Below, in pieces: positions 58,649-64,000 of a DNA stretch of 64,000 bases. The notes beneath the pieces were generated by a model, which saw nothing but the letters and a program-made list of their open reading frames with translations, was not told the origin of the DNA and did not search any database. Source of the stretch: a virus; the IMG/VR virus record IMGVR_UViG_3300024513_000016, positions 1 to 64,000 of that record. One strand, written 5' to 3'. The position numbers and the translations under genes were made by a program. Position 1 is the stretch's first letter, and each line of letters opens with the position of its first letter.

Positions 58649-61155
58649 ACGCAGTCAACAACCGTAAGTATTCCAACTTGATTAATAATAACTCTTGGGA
58701 GAATTGATAGTTGAGGCAGATATTCCAGAACTGGATATAAATCTGCACCTTCACCATTTTGACTATTTATAATCGCATTAGGAAGTGCATCAAAAATATT
58801 AGCACAAGTAATAGATTGAATTCCAACAATAGATCCATTAGGAGTAACAATAGGGGTAAATGTACAAAGACCTACTTGAATGACATCCCCTGTCGAATAT
58901 CCAATTCCAGGATTTTCTACGACAATTGATGTTATAATTCCAACAATATCAGTTCCAACTCCAGGTCCAGGTGGTATGACATTATCAAATATTTCTTTTG
59001 GAAATGTTCCAACTCCAGTTGAAACTGGAGTTCCAGGTGGAGTTTGAATAGGATCGTCCGGAATTGGAGTAAGTATTGGAGATAGTCTATTTGATATGTT
59101 TACTATGGTCCTTGCTACAATAACACCAGAGGTATCTTGTAAATCAAAGAACATCTGTTCTACAGATTCTTGTATACTATCTTGACGTATTTTAACTTTA
59201 ACTTGTGCAGTATTTGATTTTATTGTCACACTTCCATTCATACTTCCTTCTATATCATTAGAAGTAATATCTCCACCCAACATATAAGATAAAGATGTAT
59301 TATCTTTAACATTTTGAGTAAAAATAGTATAAGTTACAGTTTCACCTTCAAAAAAAGTATATCTATCTGCAGTAACCAAATATGAAGGAATATCAAACTC
59401 TGAACTTAAATCTGGTGGACAATATCCTGTTCCAGATCGAGTTAGATATATTTGCGTAATTCTTCCTCTAGAAATAGATGCAGATGCTTTTGCACCAGAA
59501 CCGTGATTTGTTTTATCTACTATTGAAATTCTAGGTGGTTTACTGTATCCAAATCCAGAATTAATAATTTTTACAGAAATTATGCTTCCATCTTTTGAAA
59601 CAATTGGAACTGCCTTTGCCCCAGATCCATCTCCAAATATTTCTATCTTAGGTGGAACACAATATGGATATACTTTTCCTGTATCAGTCAAATCATCTTG
59701 ACCCTTTGGAGTTTTTACTTTTTTGGTACAATCTCTAAATACAGAACCTTCATATCCATATAATGATAAAGAACCTAATGCATTATCAATATTATCATTT
59801 ACACCTTTGAGGACATTCATATTCCCCAAAACATTATTCCAATTATCAATCCCTGCTCGTTTAGGTCCAAACTTTAATGACCATTCAGATGGGGTTTTAC
59901 ATTTTAAACTATCACAACCAATAAAATTAAGAATTTGATTTGCAATTGAAGATACTTGAGATAAAATTCCTTTAATTTGAGATAATCCACCAAGTAACCA
60001 ATCAAGTCCAGACATTACTGGTTCTAAAAGTTCTTCAATTTTATCCATTAATTTAGAAAGAATTGCTGAAGTAAATTGTTCAGCAGCACAAAGTGGTGCA
60101 TTGATAGCTCTACCTACCAATCCCTTAAGCATATCTAAAAGAAAATCTAAAAGCAAATCTATAAGTTTCTCAAAGATACAAAATATAATATTCATTATAT
60201 TTTTAGTTGCTTCTGCAACTGGAGTATGTTGAGGTAAGGGTAAAACTAATGCAATAAATTTTCCAAACAAATCACCTACCAATTTCATTATGGTAGATCT
60301 AAAATTATTAATAATAAATTTAATTACTCCTGTAATTATTCTTGCAGTTCTTTTAATTTCATTAGTAATATCAATTATTGTATTTAAAACTGGATCTACA
60401 TAAGCATCAATATATCCTTCCAATCCATTAACTATTGTAATAAAATCTTGAATTGCCCTTGTAATCTTTCCAATTATATTATTATCACAACCATTTTCTT
60501 TTGTAATGGTAATACTACCTACTTCTTTTTGAATTATATCAAGTTGTTTATCAACATAAAATATTTTATCCTTACCAGAGTTCCTATCCGAACCTAGATC
60601 TACAGAAATTGGATTTTCAATTTTACCACCAATAATAGTGGGAGGAGATTCTTCTTCTTTAGCATCTCCCTGTTTAGGGTCAACAGTTGGTTGTATTTTT
60701 GTCTGGCCTTGTGCAACTGTTGATCCTAATGTGGTATCATTTCCTTCAAATGGTTGAAATGCTATATCAGATTCAGGAAATGATTTTACATTTTTATCTC
60801 TATGAATTACTCCAATTACTACTGGTTGTTGGGAATCATCACCATCTAGGAAAAATCCAAAAACAGTTTCTCCTCCAACTAATTTATGACTTTTACCTAA
60901 TCCACCTTGAGCACTACCATCAGTAGCACCAAGCATTATTTGTGCCCAAGGTAGATCTTTATCTGGAAGTTCTTTTTTATTATAGGTATGATATCCAATT
61001 ATTCTAACCTTACATCGATATGCCCAAGATCCACCAGTAACTATATCAACCTTTTCTGGTATATCCCATACCTTTGCAGGAGCAACCTGACCTATCCACC
61101 AAATAAAACCATCTTTTCCAAGATAGTTACTTTTTAATAAAGCATCATCAATCAT
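58645..61155 (-). CDS. 5: gp5-like baseplate hub protein with OB-fold and Calx-beta-like domain, 836 aa
   Basis: Residues about 10-120 (WIGQVAPAKVWDIPEKVD, YRCKVRIIGYHTYN, WAQIMLGATDGSAQGGLG, VFGFFLDGDDSQQPVVIGV) form the gp5/VgrG OB-fold that sits on the gp27 ring. A long helical part (about 220-440) follows, then two Gly-Tyr-Pro repeats (SGFGYSKPPRISIVDKTNHG; SGTGYCPPDL). Residues about 585-690 (SYLVTADRYTFFEGETVTYT ... ESVEQMFFDLQD) look like a Calx-beta domain. No lysozyme motif (the T4 gp5 Glu-Asp-Thr triad) is visible. Overlaps its neighbours by 4-8 nt. Confidence 0.85.
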   Translation of the reverse strand: MIDDALLKSNYLGKDGFIWWIGQVAPAKVWDIPEKVDIVTGGSWAYRCKVRIIGYHTYNKKELPDKDLPWAQIMLGATDGSAQGGLGKSHKLVGGETVFGFFLDGDDSQQPVVIGVIHRDKNVKSFPESDIAFQPFEGNDTTLGSTVAQGQTKIQPTVDPKQGDAKEEESPPTIIGGKIENPISVDLGSDRNSGKDKIFYVDKQLDIIQKEVGSITITKENGCDNNIIGKITRAIQDFITIVNGLEGYIDAYVDPVLNTIIDITNEIKRTARIITGVIKFIINNFRSTIMKLVGDLFGKFIALVLPLPQHTPVAEATKNIMNIIFCIFEKLIDLLLDFLLDMLKGLVGRAINAPLCAAEQFTSAILSKLMDKIEELLEPVMSGLDWLLGGLSQIKGILSQVSSIANQILNFIGCDSLKCKTPSEWSLKFGPKRAGIDNWNNVLGNMNVLKGVNDNIDNALGSLSLYGYEGSVFRDCTKKVKTPKGQDDLTDTGKVYPYCVPPKIEIFGDGSGAKAVPIVSKDGSIISVKIINSGFGYSKPPRISIVDKTNHGSGAKASASISRGRITQIYLTRSGTGYCPPDLSSEFDIPSYLVTADRYTFFEGETVTYTIFTQNVKDNTSLSYMLGGDITSNDIEGSMNGSVTIKSNTAQVKVKIRQDSIQESVEQMFFDLQDTSGVIVARTIVNISNRLSPILTPIPDDPIQTPPGTPVSTGVGTFPKEIFDNVIPPGPGVGTDIVGIITSIVVENPGIGYSTGDVIQVGLCTFTPIVTPNGSIVGIQSITCANIFDALPNAIINSQNGEGADLYPVLEYLPQLSILPRVIINQVGILTVVDCV

Positions 61156-61360
61156 CGTAAATTCTACATTCTAATGAATTTGGATTTTCGTCGCAGTATA
61201 ATTCCAGTGGAGTTGGATCATGATCATCTTCTGGATGACGTTCACGATATCTTTCCAATGATTCCAATTCTTCTTCAGTATGACGACGTGACTGAGAAGA
61301 AATCATAGGATCATCAAGTATTTTTTTGTCGTTTTCAATGTGTTGATGGATGTTTTCCAT
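61148..61360 (-). CDS. Conserved small baseplate-region protein, 70 aa
   Basis: MENIHQHIENDKKILDDPMI, SSQSRRHTEEELESLERYRE, PLELYCDENPNSLECRIYDD. Highly conserved in T4-like cyanophages between the gp27- and gp5-like genes. The ATG at 61360, 2 nt after the upstream stop, is chosen over one at 61396. Two Cys, acidic; probably a baseplate factor. Confidence 0.87.
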   Translation of the reverse strand: MENIHQHIENDKKILDDPMISSQSRRHTEEELESLERYRERHPEDDHDPTPLELYCDENPNSLECRIYDD

Positions 61361-61361
61361 T

Positions 61362-62708
61362 TTAGTACTGTACGTTAGTTGAACTATAGAGACCATAACT
61401 GTCTCTTATTAATCTTAAACTAGTAATCATCTGTCCAGGTTCCATATGATGTCTCAATTCTTTAATTAAATAATTTCCACTTTGTTGAGGATCTGCCTCT
61501 TTTTTATCACTTCTATCAATCTTAGGAAATTCTGCATAAATGATATCACCAGCTTTCAAAGTCACATTACAAGGAACTACCATATTTAGTGCTTGAGTAA
61601 ACAAAAGATTGTAACGAGAAAATGATTTTGCCATATCTGCTTCATCCCTCATATTTGTTTTATCATCAATCTTCGAATCCCCTTCTATAGTATTATCCAT
61701 AACTCCAATATCAGAGGTTCTTACCATTATTCTCGATACAGATTCTCCAAATTCTTCAGATACTGCTATTGATGCATCTCCACTGAGAACATTGGCATTT
61801 CTTATTTCATCCTTTAACGTATATTTGTAAATATTTAATTTATTTTTATAAAGATCATAAAAATATGTTTTACTAGAATACATACCTACTCTTAAATTTG
61901 TTAAAAGATTATTATTTTTTTCAAAACTATAATTTAATATTTTGTAATTATTTACTGGTTTGTTATGCTCAGTAACTTGAGTATAATAATATTTTTGAAT
62001 ATTTTCAGAATTAGAACTACCAGATTGAACTCTGGTATTTTTTACAAGACTGTCAATACTTCTAAAATTAAATCCATCTTTATTCTCATAAAATAAAAAT
62101 CCTGCTATACCTTTACCTTCACTTGCAACTCCACTACCAGATACTCCTGTCGTTTTAGATGTAGTTGGTATAGATTTAGGACCTAACCAAGTTAAGATAT
62201 GAAATGGTTTTTTCTGATTTCCAATAAAAGCATAACTATTCAAAGTTTTTTCTATATTCTCTGCTTTATATTTTTTAGTTTTTAAAATATCTTTTAAAAT
62301 TGAAGTGACCGATTGGTCAATTGTTCCTCCATATCTTTTTACACATCTTACTGTCTCATTGGTAAGTGCTTCCCGAGAAACTAGATTCAGAGTAAACATT
62401 TCACTGGTACTATCTGGACTTATTCCACTAACTTTATACACATACAGTGAATTTTCCCCATCAAATTCAAATTTTCCAAATCCAGTATCAACACTTAAAA
62501 ATACCTTTTCACCACCACGTATTGGAAGTAAATTTACAAGTGATGTACTATTCATCACTTGAATTGTCATAGTAATAGATGGTGATAAAATATCTTCAAA
62601 ATAATCTAAAAACATGATGGAAGATGATCCTGCAAGATCAACAGATTTAGATCCATCTAAAGATTGAATAACAAACCCATTCGGTTTTAGTGCGTTTACT
62701 GCTGACAT
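61362..62708 (-). CDS. 27: gp27-like baseplate hub protein, 448 aa
   Basis: Starts with a strand-rich domain (FVIQSLDGSKSVDLAGSSSI, DILSPSITMTIQVMNSTSLV) and contains SREALTNETVRCVKRYGGTI and HHMEPGQMITSLRLIRDSYG, a pattern of gp27/gpD-type central hub proteins that form a trimeric ring under the tail tube. Length fits (T4 gp27 is 391 aa). Lies next to gp5-like and M23 genes, as expected for a hub. Overlaps the M23 gene by 1 nt. Confidence 0.83.
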   Translation of the reverse strand: MSAVNALKPNGFVIQSLDGSKSVDLAGSSSIMFLDYFEDILSPSITMTIQVMNSTSLVNLLPIRGGEKVFLSVDTGFGKFEFDGENSLYVYKVSGISPDSTSEMFTLNLVSREALTNETVRCVKRYGGTIDQSVTSILKDILKTKKYKAENIEKTLNSYAFIGNQKKPFHILTWLGPKSIPTTSKTTGVSGSGVASEGKGIAGFLFYENKDGFNFRSIDSLVKNTRVQSGSSNSENIQKYYYTQVTEHNKPVNNYKILNYSFEKNNNLLTNLRVGMYSSKTYFYDLYKNKLNIYKYTLKDEIRNANVLSGDASIAVSEEFGESVSRIMVRTSDIGVMDNTIEGDSKIDDKTNMRDEADMAKSFSRYNLLFTQALNMVVPCNVTLKAGDIIYAEFPKIDRSDKKEADPQQSGNYLIKELRHHMEPGQMITSLRLIRDSYGLYSSTNVQY

Positions 62709-64000
62709 TATGCGAAAGATAAATTGGTTAAAAGAATTGTCTTAACTAAACTATTTACCACAGCACCTTCAGATGGTCCAGTGACTACTACCTGATTGCC
62801 ATTACCTCCACCACCTGAAGGAATAATAATTGGTTTTTGAGAACCACCACCCCCACCTCCAGATGCAATAATCATTGGTCTATCAATAATATAAGATTGC
62901 CCCTGAGAATAAGAAGGATAATATGCAACCATCTGAGGTTGAATATTTTGGGAAATTGAATCTGGTGCAAGTGAAACCATAGATTCATATGCAGAACTAG
63001 ATTGCATAGATGGAGGTTGAATTTTTGGAGATGTTTCTGCAGATTTAATTGCAGATTCTTCATTTCCCGCAAAAGATGTTTTAACTTCACCAAGTTTCAT
63101 TCCCACATCTGATGCTTTTCTTTCTGTAACTTTAACCGATCCACCAAATCTAAAATAAGAAGATGCAACACCTTTGGGATTTACTGGTTTAGTTCCAGGT
63201 CCCCCAGGTCTATACTCAAAATGAACATGAGGTCCAGTAGATCTTCCAGTGCTACCTTGATTACCAATGACAGTCCCTGGTGATATTCTTTGACCTTTTT
63301 TTACATTTACTCTACTTAAATGTCCATAAAAAGTTTCAGAACCATTATCATGTTTTACTGCAACCCAATTTCCATATCCTGCTTCAGTACCAACATCTAC
63401 AACTCCTGCCTGTAGAATGGAAACTGGTGCAGTTGGATTTGGATGTGCAAAATCTGCACCATTATGCATTTTACCCCATCTCCACCCATACCCAGATGTA
63501 AAATGCTTTGATGGATCATCTCCACCTTCTGCAGTAGTTACTGCACCAACCTCTTCAGTTGAAGGTTGTTCATCAATATAAGAAGTATCTACCTCTCCAG
63601 TTGCATCTTCCATGGGAGGGGCACCATCTTCACCCATTAATGATGCACCAAATCCACTCACAAATTTTTCAAATTTTGACACAACACTATCAAATCTCGA
63701 AACTACCTGATCAAATCCCGTAGTACTTTGAGCAGATAATTTTTGCTTTACTTCTTGTTCTTTTATTTTTTGCTCTGTTTTTTCTTTGAGAGATGTACCA
63801 GAAGTAAAATCCATTGCTCGATCTGCAGCATATCCACCTAAAAATCCACCAGCCATACTGCCAAGAACAAAACCTAGACCTGGTACAGGTATCAGTGCCT
63901 GACCTATGGCACCACCAAGCATAGACCCCGCAAGAGATCCTCCTGCCCCTGCTGCAGCCTTCCCTATACCTTCACCCTGTTGAAGTCCAGTGGCAAAGTC
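62708..64000 (-). CDS. M23-endopeptidase-domain virion protein, 5' end beyond window
   Basis: The reading frame stays open to the right edge (26 codons before the first internal ATG at 63922), so the gene continues past 64000. A glycine-zipper-like hydrophobic stretch (GQALIPVPGLGFVLGSMAGG) leads into a coiled coil. The peptidase part has H153-x3-D157 (HNGADF), a GHLS loop at 200-203 and H232-x-H234 (GPHVHFE), numbered from that ATG; these are the complete M23 zinc and catalytic residues, so it should cut peptidoglycan cross-bridges. The C-terminus has a glycine-rich run. Probably a hub or tail-tip lytic enzyme. Confidence 0.87.
   Translation of the reverse strand, partial: DFATGLQQGEGIGKAAAGAGGSLAGSMLGGAIGQALIPVPGLGFVLGSMAGGFLGGYAADRAMDFTSGTSLKEKTEQKIKEQEVKQKLSAQSTTGFDQVVSRFDSVVSKFEKFVSGFGASLMGEDGAPPMEDATGEVDTSYIDEQPSTEEVGAVTTAEGGDDPSKHFTSGYGWRWGKMHNGADFAHPNPTAPVSILQAGVVDVGTEAGYGNWVAVKHDNGSETFYGHLSRVNVKKGQRISPGTVIGNQGSTGRSTGPHVHFEYRPGGPGTKPVNPKGVASSYFRFGGSVKVTERKASDVGMKLGEVKTSFAGNEESAIKSAETSPKIQPPSMQSSSAYESMVSLAPDSISQNIQPQMVAYYPSYSQGQSYIIDRPMIIASGGGGGGSQKPIIIPSGGGGNGNQVVVTGPSEGAVVNSLVKTILLTNLSFA

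Noticed and set aside
1-64000. tRNA genes, psbA/psbD and other photosynthesis genes
   Set aside because: No cloverleaf or recognisable host-derived metabolic gene was found on either strand.

Overview
The window is part of the genome of a marine T4-like cyanomyovirus (a Synechococcus or Prochlorococcus myophage, family Kyanoviridae). The evidence is a low-GC genome with every recognisable gene on the minus strand, a T4-type baseplate hub (gp27-like and gp5-like proteins), very long repeat-built tail-fibre proteins ending in S74 intramolecular chaperones, T4-type late promoters (TATAAATA and close variants) 17-55 nt before start codons, and dozens of tiny overlapping genes of kinds I recognise from cyanophages. 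No psbA-type host genes, tRNAs, CRISPR arrays or plus-strand genes were found.

Transcription runs right to left. At the right edge (64.0-55.5 kb) is the baseplate module: a protein with an M23 endopeptidase domain (cut by the window edge), a gp27-like hub, a small conserved protein, a gp5-like OB-fold hub protein without a visible lysozyme domain, a separately encoded gp5C-like beta-helix needle, and further virion proteins. From 55.5 to 18.5 kb lies a very large tail-fibre/adhesin region: beta-helix fibres, a 2246-residue fibre, three S74-terminated fibres, a glycine-rich collagen-like adhesin, a LamG lectin-like protein, a complete subtilisin-like protease, three genes of the 2-oxoglutarate (2OG) oxygenase fold (one apparently catalytically dead) and a DUF4376-type protein.

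From 18.5 to 14.4 kb is a sugar/sulfate-modification set (two family-2-like glycosyltransferases, one fused to a methyltransferase; a GT9-like transferase; a sulfotransferase). From 14.25 to 4.6 kb is an early operon of about 35 very small genes, many overlapping by 1, 4 or 8 nt, headed by a near-consensus sigma70 promoter at about 14.34 kb. It includes a 2OG oxygenase, a DUF433 protein, an AbrB-domain protein, small membrane proteins and a HiPIP-like iron-sulfur protein.

The most interesting part is the left end (0-4.6 kb, plus the 12 kb HiPIP gene). Here several proteins begin with a peptide almost identical to the T4 capsid-targeting sequence of internal head proteins (MKTYQEF/MKTFKEF with a gp21-type cleavage site). 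One is a 339-residue multidomain protein with a second internal targeting-like segment and a C-terminal HNH-nuclease-like motif. My inference is that this is a cassette of head-packaged cargo delivered into the host with the DNA. A GIY-YIG homing endonuclease with its own late promoter lies inside this cassette.

Many genes were corrected or added by reading start codons, ribosome-binding sites and overlaps: extra small genes at 4649, 8915, 9279, 9600, 9722, 12937, 13136, 13948, 36638 and 48528, and shortened starts for about ten others.
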